Positions 23,617-30,477 of a stretch of DNA of 30,477 nt are shown in pieces. The DNA comes from Pseudobdellovibrionaceae bacterium. Lineage in GTDB: Bacteria > Bdellovibrionota > Bdellovibrionia > Bdellovibrionales > UBA1609. The position numbers and the translations under genes are program-made. The stretch spans positions 1 to 30,477 of the forward strand of contig JACKAN010000024.1 of the NCBI GenBank assembly GCA_020635055.1, given 5' to 3'. The notes below the pieces were generated by a model, which saw only the letters and a program-made list of their open reading frames with translations, ran no database searches and was not told the origin of the DNA. The number at the start of each line of letters is the position of its first letter. Within the stretch, counting starts at the first letter, position 1.

Positions 23617-23702
23617 TAATTTAGTAAGGTCTTGTTTTTCCGCACTGGACTTGAGATCCAATTAACCCATTGCTCTAATGAGTTTGTCTAATAATTTAGT
23701 AA
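23614..23702 (+). repeat. 14-bp direct repeat flanking the dnaB downstream gap
   Basis: TAATAATTTAGTAA occurs at 23614-23627, over the dnaB stop, and again at 23689-23702, with starts 75 bases apart. The purpose is unclear. Confidence 0.5.
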
Positions 23703-23719
23703 CCATGGATGGTGGAATT

Positions 23720-23911
23720 ATGGAAAAGGATTTTCTAAAAACGTTAGTTATGGCAACTGGGCTCCCTGAAAACTTGATTTACAAAGAGCTTAACTCCATT
23801 GCCATTGAGCGAGGATTAAACCTGCAAAATCTGGAACTTGAAGACTTGCGTTCACTTCTCGCTTTTTATCTTCGCAAAGAACTTCTAAAGGCTAAGAAAG
23901 TTTATTCTTAA
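23720..23911 (+). CDS. Small protein of unknown function downstream of dnaB
   Basis: 63 residues starting MEKDFLKTLVMATGLPENLI and ending in a basic helix (YLRKELLKAKKVYS). The composition suggests three short helices and no membrane segment. I do not recognise a family. The ATG at 23720 follows GGTGGA by three bases. The frame is open further back, with ATGs at 23678 and 23705 that have no ribosome-binding site, and the first of those regions contains the 14-bp direct repeat. It probably rides on the dnaB transcript. Its stop overlaps the rplI stop by four bases, convergently. Confidence 0.55.
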   Translation: MEKDFLKTLVMATGLPENLIYKELNSIAIERGLNLQNLELEDLRSLLAFYLRKELLKAKKVYS

Positions 23912-24351
23912 ACCTTCTCGACAGAAACAGTGAGTTCAGCCTTTAAATCTTTTCCGAAACTAACTATGATCTTATGTTGGCCTAAGAATTTAATTGTCTC
24001 TGGGATTTCAATATCTTTTTTATCTACAAAAAAACTCTGTTTTTCTAATTCTTTAGAGATTTCCACTTGAGTAATAGATCCAAATAATTTGTCTTCTTCA
24101 CTGGATTCACGTTTAAAAGTTAAGGTCATACCATTGAGCTTTTCTAAAAGTTCTTTGCGCTCTCCAACGGCCTTTTTCTTTTTGCTCTCCGCAACTTTCT
24201 TTTGGTGCTCTAACTGTTTTACATTTTTTTCTGTGGCTTGTTCGGCCAATTTACGAGGAAATAAAAAATTTCTTGCATATCCCTGAGTCACATTTACTAA
24301 TTCTCCGACTCTTCCTAAATCTTTAACATCTTTTTGTAAAATTACTTTCAT
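23908..24351 (-). CDS. rplI: 50S ribosomal protein L9
   Basis: 147 residues starting MKVILQKDVKDLGRVGELVN and continuing VTQGYARNFLFPRKLAEQAT, the L9 N-terminal signature. A long lysine-rich connecting helix at about 45-75 and a C-terminal domain ending LKAELTVSVEKV follow. L9 binds 23S rRNA at the base of the L1 stalk and restrains frameshifting. The ATG at 24349-24351 has GGAG six bases upstream. An in-frame TTG four codons earlier sits within the ribosome-binding site and was rejected. It follows the DUF2232-like gene by 12 bases. Confidence 0.97.
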   Translation of the reverse strand: MKVILQKDVKDLGRVGELVNVTQGYARNFLFPRKLAEQATEKNVKQLEHQKKVAESKKKKAVGERKELLEKLNGMTLTFKRESSEEDKLFGSITQVEISKELEKQSFFVDKKDIEIPETIKFLGQHKIIVSFGKDLKAELTVSVEKV

Positions 24352-24363
24352 ATTATTCTCCAA

Positions 24364-25254
24364 TTATTTATGAGTTTTAATTTCAGCGGCTTTCTTAATC
24401 ATCTTTCGACGAAAATCAAACCAATAATCCATAACACCTAGAAACACGACAGCAATAAACAGCTGAAGTATAGCAAGAATATAAATCAAGCTACTCCAAA
24501 AGGGTGTGGCTTTTGTCATTCTTAAATAAAAGCTTATTACAGCTAGCCCCTGGAAAAAGTACATCAAGGAAATTATATTTAATAGGTTCAATCCAACGGC
24601 ATTAACCCATAAAGCATCCGATTTAATAAAGGCCATTAATAAACTTGAAATAAAAATCCAAATCGATGAGTCTGGCAGGCGAAAGGCCTGAAGAGTTTCT
24701 TTGTAAAGCACCGGAGATTTTAACCAAGTTAATAATTTTTTTTCAAAAATAATTGTAAGGAATAAGCTAAGAATGAAAACTATCACTACCGCCGAGGGTA
24801 TTTGTACGATTATTTGTTTAACATCGAAATTGAAAGACCCACCCTCCGTTTGCGGAAGGTACTTTAACACGTTCTCTGAGATGTATTTTTCAAAAAATGG
24901 ATACCATTTTATTTGATTCCATTTGGCCCAAAAAAAAGCCCCGACAAAACTAAGTGTGCTACTAAATGAAACAGAGATAAATCCTGCTGTTAAATTGGTA
25001 TAGCCATGTCGACGAACTTCATTAAAAATTCCCACAAGTAGAGTCAATGTTGACATGCCAATCGCCATTGCTGGAAAGCCCAGGGAAAACAAGGCCCCCG
25101 CTACCGCCAGCCAAAATAACCAATAATAGAGTCTACCCATAGAGCGGTACAATCCATTGAGCGGAATGGCGCCCAGGCTAAAGGTGAGGCTTGCCAATAG
25201 GAAAGTCCACACTATAAGTAGTGCAGACTTTGTCTTACTAATAGTGATTATCAT
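24364..25254 (-). CDS. DUF2232/YybS-like integral membrane protein between rpsF and rplI
   Basis: A 296-residue polytopic protein with seven or eight hydrophobic helices (about 10-30, 42-62, 63-80, 92-112, 150-172, 198-212, 220-245 and 253-276). The AFRLPDSSIW motif after the mid-protein charged loop fits the YybS/DUF2232 family, which typically lies beside rpsF, rpsR and rplI in many bacteria. The biochemical role of that family is not established. The ATG overlaps the rpsF stop as ATGA, so translation is coupled to S6. It occupies the position where rpsR is often found. Confidence 0.75.
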   Translation of the reverse strand: MIITISKTKSALLIVWTFLLASLTFSLGAIPLNGLYRSMGRLYYWLFWLAVAGALFSLGFPAMAIGMSTLTLLVGIFNEVRRHGYTNLTAGFISVSFSSTLSFVGAFFWAKWNQIKWYPFFEKYISENVLKYLPQTEGGSFNFDVKQIIVQIPSAVVIVFILSLFLTIIFEKKLLTWLKSPVLYKETLQAFRLPDSSIWIFISSLLMAFIKSDALWVNAVGLNLLNIISLMYFFQGLAVISFYLRMTKATPFWSSLIYILAILQLFIAVVFLGVMDYWFDFRRKMIKKAAEIKTHK

Positions 25255-25685
25255 GGTTTGCTATTTTTTTTTGCCTGGCGTCTCGCCTGAAAAGCTTTTT
25301 CTTTTTCGTTTTCTCTTTGGATAGATGCTTTGATCACTTCTCTGTAGGTGTCGATATGTTGACCCAAAGAAACTCGATCATCCAATCGCGAGTGCATAAA
25401 TCTTAAAACTTTATCTTCGATTCTCATTACTCGCTCAAGTTCAATTACGCTTTCTGCTTTGGCTTCAAAGGTGGTATGAAAATAGTTTCCTACTTTTAGT
25501 TTTTCAATGGGATTAGCTAAGCGTCTTTTTCCCCAACTATCAATGTGATGAAACTTTCCTTCAAATTGCTTTAGTATGTCTTTTTGTTTCTGGAAAAAGG
25601 CTTTCTGATCTTTTTCACTAGCATCTGGGTGTAAAATGATCAAACATTCGTATTTGCGTTTCGGTCTAGTAACCGTGAAATCCAT
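25251..25685 (-). CDS. rpsF: 30S ribosomal protein S6
   Basis: 144 residues. The S6 fold is visible in KYECLIILHPDASEKDQKAF, the IDSWGKRRLANPIEKLKVG strand-loop, NYFHTTFEAKAESVIELERV and RIEDKVLRFMHSRLDDRV, with a basic extended tail (QARRQAKKNSKP). S6 binds 16S rRNA as a heterodimer with S18 in the platform. The Shine-Dalgarno AAAGGA lies seven bases from the ATG. A hairpin sits in the leader at 25706-25722. It is the first gene of rpsF-DUF2232-rplI. The S18 gene is not here. Confidence 0.95.
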   Translation of the reverse strand: MDFTVTRPKRKYECLIILHPDASEKDQKAFFQKQKDILKQFEGKFHHIDSWGKRRLANPIEKLKVGNYFHTTFEAKAESVIELERVMRIEDKVLRFMHSRLDDRVSLGQHIDTYREVIKASIQRENEKEKAFQARRQAKKNSKP

Positions 25686-25705
25686 ATTTTGTCCTTTCGG
25701 TTAAA

Positions 25706-25722
25706 GCTCCTTGTTGCGGAGC
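25706..25722 (-). promoter_or_regulatory. Hairpin in the rpsF leader
   Basis: On the minus strand GCTCC pairs with GGAGC around a seven-base loop, just upstream of an ACCGAAAGGA stretch that includes the rpsF ribosome-binding site. A CCG lies across the stem-loop junction. Autogenous control by S6 is possible but not shown. Confidence 0.35.
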
Positions 25723-25801
25723 AAGAACTATTAATTTGTCACGTTGAAGTATCATGAATATTTGGCGGGTACAAGAAAGAGATATGGATTTTTACATATA
25801 T

Positions 25802-25812
25802 TGATATAAAAT
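25802..25812 (+). promoter_or_regulatory. Extended -10 promoter of the FHA gene
   Basis: TGATATAAA (TGn plus TATAAA at 25805-25810) with no good -35. The expected start at 25817-25819 leaves almost no leader before the ATG at 25820, and no Shine-Dalgarno is present. Confidence 0.4.
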
Positions 25813-25819
25813 CAATCCC

Positions 25820-26629
25820 ATGAGCCTATATATTCTAGTAAAAACAGGTGAGGACTCTGGTATTCGCTTTAAAATACAGCCCGGATTAAAAATTGGCAGG
25901 AAAAATGCTGATTACATTATTAAAGACACTTCGGCCTCAAGTCTTCACGCCCAAATCCATAAGAGTAGCTCTGGGGACTATTTGCTTTTTGATTGTAAAT
26001 CTAAAAATGGAATTAAAATCAACGGTTTGAGAGAAGGTGTTGTGCCCCTTAAGCCGGGTGTTAATTTTTCCATAGGCACTACCGAATTTGAGGTTGTGAA
26101 AGACTTACAAGATAAAACTGATTCACCGTTGGCTAGCTCTCCGCCCCCACCTTCCTCTGACAATTCAGATGTATATTATGGACCCCCTTCTGTAGAAATG
26201 GCTCCTCCACCACCAAATTTGGAAAATTCAAAAATATTAGAAGTTGAGGTCGTGCAAAGATGGAACGATATTCTAGAGGTTTTTTCCCAAGAAATTTCTG
26301 ATAAAATTAAAAATAAACCCAAAACAATTTTACCCATGAATCCTGCATTAAAACTCAAATTTATTCGCGGTATACAAACTGATACTGAGTGGACTCTGGG
26401 TTACGGACCAAGAAAAGTCGGAGCAGACGAATATGATTTAACAATTTTCGAACCCGAAGCTCCAGCCTTATGTTTTGAATTAATTCCTACCCACTCAGGA
26501 GTTCATTTTAAAACAAATATCCCTGATATCGTCCTTTATAATGGACGAGCTTGTGAACAAAGCTTATTAAAAGATGGAGATCTAATTACCTTTGGAAATA
26601 CCGCCATCCGAATAGAGTTGATAAAATGA
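25820..26629 (+). CDS. Protein with two FHA domains, the second degenerate
   Basis: 269 residues. The N-terminal FHA domain (about 3-95) has Gly26-Arg27, the SSLHA block with Ser40 and His43, and SKNGIKING with Asn63. The arginine of the usual SRxH is a serine (Ser41), so phosphothreonine binding is plausible but altered. A proline-rich linker (~105-135) is followed by a helix and a second FHA-like fold (~174-268). That fold keeps the final strands (VLYNGRACEQSLLKDGDLITFGNT) but lacks the SRxH block, where APALCFEL stands instead. FHA proteins usually act as docking partners for Ser/Thr kinases or in secretion. No kinase is nearby. Its TGA overlaps the ATG of the hydrolase gene. Confidence 0.85.
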   Translation: MSLYILVKTGEDSGIRFKIQPGLKIGRKNADYIIKDTSASSLHAQIHKSSSGDYLLFDCKSKNGIKINGLREGVVPLKPGVNFSIGTTEFEVVKDLQDKTDSPLASSPPPPSSDNSDVYYGPPSVEMAPPPPNLENSKILEVEVVQRWNDILEVFSQEISDKIKNKPKTILPMNPALKLKFIRGIQTDTEWTLGYGPRKVGADEYDLTIFEPEAPALCFELIPTHSGVHFKTNIPDIVLYNGRACEQSLLKDGDLITFGNTAIRIELIK

Positions 26630-27495
26630 GTACAATTAGAAAAAAAACCGGATATATAAAAAGTTTTGATAACACACAAATCTATTATGAGGTGCGTGGG
26701 GAAGGGCCTCCTATAGTCATGGTTTATGGCATTGGTTGCTTAATCAATCATTGGCGCAATCAAATACGTTATTTCTCTCCCCATTTTCAAACCATAGTGT
26801 TTGATTACCGCGCTCATCATAAATCTGAAATTCCTGAGGATCAGGAACACATCGGCTTTACATCGATTGCAAAAGATATTCATTATTTATTAAATGAACT
26901 TCAAATCACAAAATGTTGTTTCCTGGGCCACAGTTTTGGTGTTCAAGTTCTTTTAAAAACATACGAAATGTATCCTGAATTGTTCTCTAGTTTAGTGTTT
27001 ATAAACGGATTTGCCTCGGACCCCATCAGTTCAATGTTTGGCAATGGCGCCGTTAATAAGGTGTTTGAAGTAATAAAAAAATTGAATCAAGCGCTTCCAG
27101 AAACTTCTAGCTATCTCTGGAGACAGCTGGTTCAGAATTCACTTTCTATAAAGCTTTCCGGCATTCTTGGTGGTTTCAATTTAAACTTAACTCAACTTAA
27201 AGATGTTGAAATATACGCCCGTGGAATTGCTTCTTTAGATTTAAAAACTTATTTGTCTTTATTTGAAAAAATGATGGAGTACGATGGAAGAAATGTATAT
27301 TCTTTGATTGATGTTCCAACTTTAATCATTAGCGGACAGCAAGATTCTGTTACTCCGCAATCCTATCAAAAAGAAATGCATGAAAGAATAGTTGGTAGTG
27401 AGCTTGTTAGTATACCCTATGGGTCACACTGCACTCAATTAGATATGCCCGATTATGTAAATTTATGTATTGATAAGTTTTTAAAAGCTTTATGA
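26626..27495 (+). CDS. Alpha/beta-fold hydrolase
   Basis: 289 residues with a complete catalytic triad: nucleophile Ser103 in LGHSFGVQ, Asp240 in SGQQDSVTP and His268 in YGSHCTQLD. The N-terminal VMVYGIGCLINHW supplies the oxyanion region, where Gly-Ile-Gly replaces the more usual His-Gly. VFDYRAHHKSE is the strand-4/helix-B turn. The cap region of ~130-215 is helical. There is no signal peptide, so it is cytoplasmic. Candidate activities are esterase, lipase or C-C hydrolase, and the substrate cannot be read. It overlaps the FHA gene by four bases (ATGA), so its synthesis is coupled to that protein and a functional link is likely. It is convergent with the small gene to the right, and the stops overlap by six bases. 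Confidence 0.88.
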   Translation: MSTIRKKTGYIKSFDNTQIYYEVRGEGPPIVMVYGIGCLINHWRNQIRYFSPHFQTIVFDYRAHHKSEIPEDQEHIGFTSIAKDIHYLLNELQITKCCFLGHSFGVQVLLKTYEMYPELFSSLVFINGFASDPISSMFGNGAVNKVFEVIKKLNQALPETSSYLWRQLVQNSLSIKLSGILGGFNLNLTQLKDVEIYARGIASLDLKTYLSLFEKMMEYDGRNVYSLIDVPTLIISGQQDSVTPQSYQKEMHERIVGSELVSIPYGSHCTQLDMPDYVNLCIDKFLKAL

Positions 27496-27693
27496 TACAT
27501 GTTTTTTGTTTCGTGTTTGTATTTCTAAACCTGGCAAGATGAGTTGTTTTTCTTCACTTTTCTGTGGTTTTTTTCTGGAGAAATTCTGAGTTTCCGCTTG
27601 TTGTCTTAAATTTCTTAAAAAGGCTTCTTGTGTTGAGCGGGGTGCTTGTGGATTAAAACCAAGTTCTTGTAGAAGATCTTTTACTTTTTTCAT
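27490..27693 (-). CDS. Small basic protein of unknown function
   Basis: 67 residues starting MKKVKDLLQELGFNPQAP. There is a predicted helix to about residue 37, then a lysine-rich stretch and LILPGLEIQTRN near the end. No family was recognised and there is no signal or membrane segment. The ATG at 27691-27693 has a weak AGAAAG five bases upstream. The frame is open back to 27777, but that part has no ribosome-binding site and covers an 11-base tandem repeat. It lies about 260 bases downstream of sdhB on the same strand, preceded by a nested hairpin. Confidence 0.5.
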   Translation of the reverse strand: MKKVKDLLQELGFNPQAPRSTQEAFLRNLRQQAETQNFSRKKPQKSEEKQLILPGLEIQTRNKKHVS

Positions 27694-27954
27694 AATCTTT
27701 CTCTTTCGGTCGAATGGCTGAAGAACTTGATGGGAACTTTGATGGGAAGCATGTTGAATTCTAGTGTGTGAAGGCAAGAGCCCAAGATTCCCAAGGGGGC
27801 TTGGAAATGAGCTCTTTGCCCTTGCTTATTTGACTTTATATGCCACGAGTCATGGTTAATTATTTTAAAAAATGTGGAAATCTCCGTGGACAATGTTTAA
27901 AACTCCACTAGATATTTGCCTAATATGATATTTATCTACTAGATATAGTGATGA
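27694..27954 (-). other. Intergenic stretch between sdhB and the small gene
   Basis: 261 bases with no convincing gene. It holds a tandem repeat of TGATGGGAA (two copies, 27729-27749), the nested hairpin at 27773-27820, and near the sdhB stop two copies of CTAGATAT in AT-rich sequence. No -35/-10 pair stands out. Confidence 0.6.
27773..27820. repeat. Nested stem-loop in the leader region of the small gene
   Basis: The outer arms are GGCAAGAGC (27773-27781) and GCTCTTTGCC (27811-27820), with one bulged base. The inner arms are TTCCCAAG (27788-27795) and CTTGGAA (27800-27806) around GGGG, also with one bulge. No T-run follows on the minus strand, so it looks more like a structured leader or an end-protecting hairpin than an intrinsic terminator. 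Confidence 0.5.
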
Positions 27955-28728
27955 CTAGTCGCGGCTTTTTAAGCTCGCACCCAAATAATCGCGATACATG
28001 CGGGCGATATTTTCAACACTGATTTCTTTTGGACAGGCCGCTTCACAAGCGCCTGTGTTTGTACAAGATCCAAATCCCTCTGCATCCATCTGTGCAACCA
28101 TATCTAGAGCTCTTTTACTTCGCTCCGCTTGACCTTGGGGCAAGTGACCCAAGTGAGCAATTTTGGCAGAAACAAATAAGCTTGCAGATGCATTTTTACA
28201 AGATGCGACACATGCTCCACAACCAATACATGCTGCTGCAGCAAAAGCTAAGTCCGAGCTTTCTTTAGAAATGGGCAAGCAGTTAGCGTCTTGAGCGTTA
28301 CCAGTGTTTACCGAAATATATCCCCCAGCCTGTTGGATTCGCTCCATTGAAGAGCGATCTACAACAAGGTCCTTAACTATTGGAAATGCTTTCGCTCGAA
28401 AAGGTTCAATGTGTACAGTTTCTCCATCTTTAAATCGACGCATATGTAGCTGGCAAGTGGTTGTCGCAAGGTCGGGTCCATGTGCCTTGCCATTAATTAC
28501 AAGAGAACAGGTCCCACATATTCCTTCTCGACAATCATGATCAAATTCCACTGGGTCTTTGCCTTGTTTAATAAGATCTTCGTTCATGACATCTAACATT
28601 TCTAAAAAAGACATGTCCGTGGAAACATTTTTTGCATCGAAGTCCATAAACTGACCCTTGTCCTCAGCACTTTTTTGTTTCCATACTTTGAGCTTTAAGT
28701 TTATCGTTTTATTGCTACTACCTGCCAT
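27955..28728 (-). CDS. sdhB: Succinate dehydrogenase/fumarate reductase iron-sulfur subunit
   Basis: 257 residues with all three cluster sites. The [2Fe-2S] ligands are Cys66, Cys71, Cys74 and Cys92 (CREGICGTC). The [4Fe-4S] ligands are Cys167, Cys170, Cys173 and distal Cys232 (CIGCGAC). The [3Fe-4S] ligands are Cys177, Cys222 and Cys228. It passes electrons between the flavin subunit and the membrane cytochrome b, linking succinate/fumarate to the quinone pool at the inner membrane face. The style (HLGHLPQGQAERSKRALDMV) is that of the B-type enzymes with a single diheme anchor. The Shine-Dalgarno GAGGG is close to the ATG, and it begins eight bases after sdhA. It is the last gene of the operon. 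Confidence 0.96.
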   Translation of the reverse strand: MAGSSNKTINLKLKVWKQKSAEDKGQFMDFDAKNVSTDMSFLEMLDVMNEDLIKQGKDPVEFDHDCREGICGTCSLVINGKAHGPDLATTTCQLHMRRFKDGETVHIEPFRAKAFPIVKDLVVDRSSMERIQQAGGYISVNTGNAQDANCLPISKESSDLAFAAAACIGCGACVASCKNASASLFVSAKIAHLGHLPQGQAERSKRALDMVAQMDAEGFGSCTNTGACEAACPKEISVENIARMYRDYLGASLKSRD

Positions 28729-28736
28729 AGGACCCT

Positions 28737-30477
28737 CTATTTATAACTTCTTGTTGCAAGTTTGACATTCTCAAACTTCAATTCTTCTTTGTGTTTATGC
28801 CATTGATTGTTGCCAGTGCTTTCCCAAGCAGAAACGTGACAAAAGTTTTGATCATCCCTGACAGCTTCATTTTCAGCACTCTGATGCTCTTCTCTAAAAT
28901 GGCCGCCGCAAGACTCTTCTCTATCGAGCGCATCTTTTGCAAAAAGTTCTGCTAATTCCATATAATCTGCCACTCTACAGGCTTTTTCTAATTCCGAATT
29001 TTTATAATTATTATCGCCAGGAATTTTCACGTTATTCCAGAAGGCTTCTCTCAGCTTGGGAATTTCCTTGCCAGCTTTTATTAATCCTTCTTTGTGGCGA
29101 GACATCCCACAATATTCCCACATAATTGTTCCAAGTTCTCGATGAAAATCATCTACTGTTCTTTGACCTTTTATATTTAGCAATCTATCTAAATTTTCTT
29201 TACTTTCATTCGCAGAGTCCTTGAATGCAGGATCATTGGTACTAACAGCAGAAAAATTTGTTGAAGCTAAATAATTTCCAAGTGTATAGGGAATAACAAA
29301 ATAGCCGTCAGCCAAACCTTGCATAAGAGCTGAAGCTCCTAGTCGATTGGCGCCATGATCAGAAAAATTGGCTTCTCCTAAAACATGCAAGCCAGGAATT
29401 GTGCTTTGCAAATTATAGTCTACCCACAGTCCACCCATAGTGTAATGAACTGCCGGATAAATGTTCATTGGAACCTTATAGGGATCCTGTCCAGTGATTT
29501 TTTCGTACATTTGAAAGAGATTTCCATATTTTTCACTGATAACATTCTGACCTAATCTTTTAATTGAATCTCGAAAGTCTAAATAAACTGCAACTCCAGT
29601 GGCTCCAACACCACGTCCTTCATCCACCCTAAATTTAGCTTGTCTTGAAGAAATGTCCCTTGGAGCTAAGTTGCCAAAGCTGGGGTAAATTCTCTCTAAG
29701 TAATAATCTCTATCGGAATCTGGAATTTCATTGGGGGGTCTATTGTCACCTTTGTTTTTAGGAACCCAAACTCGACCATCATTTCTAAGAGACTCTGACA
29801 TCAAAGTTAATTTAGATTGATATGATCCAGATACAGGAATGCAAGTTGGGTGAATCTGAGTAAAACATGGGTTGGCAAAGAAAGCCCCTTTTTTGTGACA
29901 ACGCCATGAAGCTGTTACATTTGAATTCATAGCATTCGTGGAAAGAAAAAATACATTACCATAACCGCCTGTGCAAAGTAATACGGCATGGGCAGAGTGA
30001 GATTCGATTTCTCCAGTTTGCAAATTTCTAACTGTAATACCGCGAGCTTTGCCGTCCACCATAACGAGATCTAACATTTCACGGCGTGAAAACATTTGTA
30101 TGGAGCCTTTAGCAATTTGCCGATTCATAGAAGCATAGGCTCCCAATAAAAGCTGCTGACCCGTTTGTCCTCTGGCATAAAAAGTACGAGAAACTTGAGC
30201 TCCACCAAAGGAACGATTGTCTAAAAGACCGCCATATTCTCTAGCAAACGGCACTCCTTGTGCTACACATTGATCAATAATATTATTCGAAACCTGTGCT
30301 AGCCGATAAACATTGGCCTCTCTTGCTCTAAAATCGCCACCATTAACTGTGTCATAAAAAAGTCGATAAATAGAATCGCCATCATTGGGATAATTTTTTG
30401 CGGCATTAATTCCACCATGAGCGGCAATAGAATGGGCTCTTCTTGGGCTGTCTTGTATACAAAAACTTTTTACATTG
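28737..30477 (-). CDS. sdhA: Succinate dehydrogenase/fumarate reductase flavoprotein subunit, N-terminus cut by right edge
   Basis: 579 residues are inside the window and the frame is open to the right edge, so the true start lies outside. The apparent start at 30254 is only an internal GTG. Upstream of it the frame reads SFCIQDSPRRAHSIAAHGGI, the flavin-binding region with the histidine (RRAHS) expected to carry the covalent FAD. Downstream are FARGQTGQQ-type and GGYGNVFFLSTNAM blocks, FTQIHPTC with a substrate histidine, the catalytic-arginine region APRDISSRQ, and HYTMGGLWVDYN and GANRLGASALMQ. It oxidises succinate or reduces fumarate. It resembles the long flavoproteins of B-type complexes seen in Bacteroidota and related groups. 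The cytochrome b gene is presumably just outside to the right. Confidence 0.95.
   Translation of the reverse strand, partial: NVKSFCIQDSPRRAHSIAAHGGINAAKNYPNDGDSIYRLFYDTVNGGDFRAREANVYRLAQVSNNIIDQCVAQGVPFAREYGGLLDNRSFGGAQVSRTFYARGQTGQQLLLGAYASMNRQIAKGSIQMFSRREMLDLVMVDGKARGITVRNLQTGEIESHSAHAVLLCTGGYGNVFFLSTNAMNSNVTASWRCHKKGAFFANPCFTQIHPTCIPVSGSYQSKLTLMSESLRNDGRVWVPKNKGDNRPPNEIPDSDRDYYLERIYPSFGNLAPRDISSRQAKFRVDEGRGVGATGVAVYLDFRDSIKRLGQNVISEKYGNLFQMYEKITGQDPYKVPMNIYPAVHYTMGGLWVDYNLQSTIPGLHVLGEANFSDHGANRLGASALMQGLADGYFVIPYTLGNYLASTNFSAVSTNDPAFKDSANESKENLDRLLNIKGQRTVDDFHRELGTIMWEYCGMSRHKEGLIKAGKEIPKLREAFWNNVKIPGDNNYKNSELEKACRVADYMELAELFAKDALDREESCGGHFREEHQSAENEAVRDDQNFCHVSAWESTGNNQWHKHKEELKFENVKLATRSYK

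Noticed and set aside
27905..27954. AT-rich CTAGATAT repeats near the sdhB stop as a terminator
   Set aside because: No stable stem or T-run could be drawn.
30252..30254. GTG as the start of sdhA
   Set aside because: The frame continues upstream to the window edge with conserved flavin-domain sequence, so this is an internal valine codon.
1..30477. Mobile elements, CRISPR arrays, tRNA/rRNA genes, toxin-antitoxin pairs
   Set aside because: I looked for repeats, transposase or integrase motifs, regularly spaced repeats and tRNA-like ends and saw none. A tRNAscan, Infernal or ISfinder run would be needed to exclude them fully.

Overview
The window is an AT-rich, densely packed bacterial chromosome segment made almost entirely of core genes. 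No insertion sequence, prophage, CRISPR array, tRNA or rRNA is visible. The mixture points to a predatory-bacterium-like member of Bdellovibrionota: a free-standing archaeal-type histone, a Fis homologue of E. coli length, gatCAB next to ligA, a complete meso-diaminopimelate entry pathway, many lipoproteins and envelope proteins, and a quinone-linked succinate dehydrogenase/fumarate reductase. That placement is inferred from gene content and base composition and was not tested by a search.

Layout. 1-2472 (minus): gatC-gatA-gatB, the last cut by the left edge, for glutamine-dependent tRNA charging. Divergent from it is ligA (2565-4571). The 3' end of ligA overlaps, convergently, a 65-residue histone-fold protein (4555-4752). 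4873-9407 (minus): a metallophosphoesterase carrying a large membrane insert, then an SGNH-like protein and an MBOAT O-acyltransferase that look like an envelope acylation pair. 9408-9628 is a regulatory gap with a 16-bp perfect palindrome, an imperfect hairpin and a good promoter for a VOC/glyoxalase-fold protein. 10123-11454 (plus) is a membrane-anchored lytic transglycosylase. 11460-14722 (minus): small transaldolase, a lipoprotein and a 711-residue secreted protein. 14778-18467 (minus): two secreted proteins of unknown function, an LptM-like lipoprotein, dapA, dapB and a HPPK-fold protein that has lost its catalytic residues. 18592-20940 (minus): FtsK translocase. 20986-23911 (plus): queE, a fis homologue, dnaB and a small unknown gene. 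23908-25685 (minus): rpsF, a DUF2232-like membrane protein and rplI, with no rpsR. 25820-27495 (plus): a tandem FHA protein translationally coupled to an alpha/beta hydrolase. 27490-27693 (minus) is a small unknown gene. 27955-30477 (minus): sdhB and most of sdhA, the latter cut by the right edge.

How the genes fit together. Most of the window serves chromosome handling (LigA, histone, FtsK, Fis, DnaB), translation (GatCAB, S6, L9, queuosine precursor synthesis) and envelope building (DapA/DapB for peptidoglycan, lytic transglycosylase, MBOAT/SGNH, LptM-like lipoprotein). Start sites divide into two groups: genes with a strong Shine-Dalgarno, and a few (ligA, the transglycosylase, the FHA gene) with none and with a -10 box so close that the mRNA would begin at or almost at the start codon.

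The points most worth following up are the histone, the catalytically stripped HPPK relative in the dap operon, the membrane-split phosphoesterase, the tandem FHA/hydrolase pair, and the palindrome before the MBOAT operon. I do not see a clear new multi-gene defence or mobile system here.
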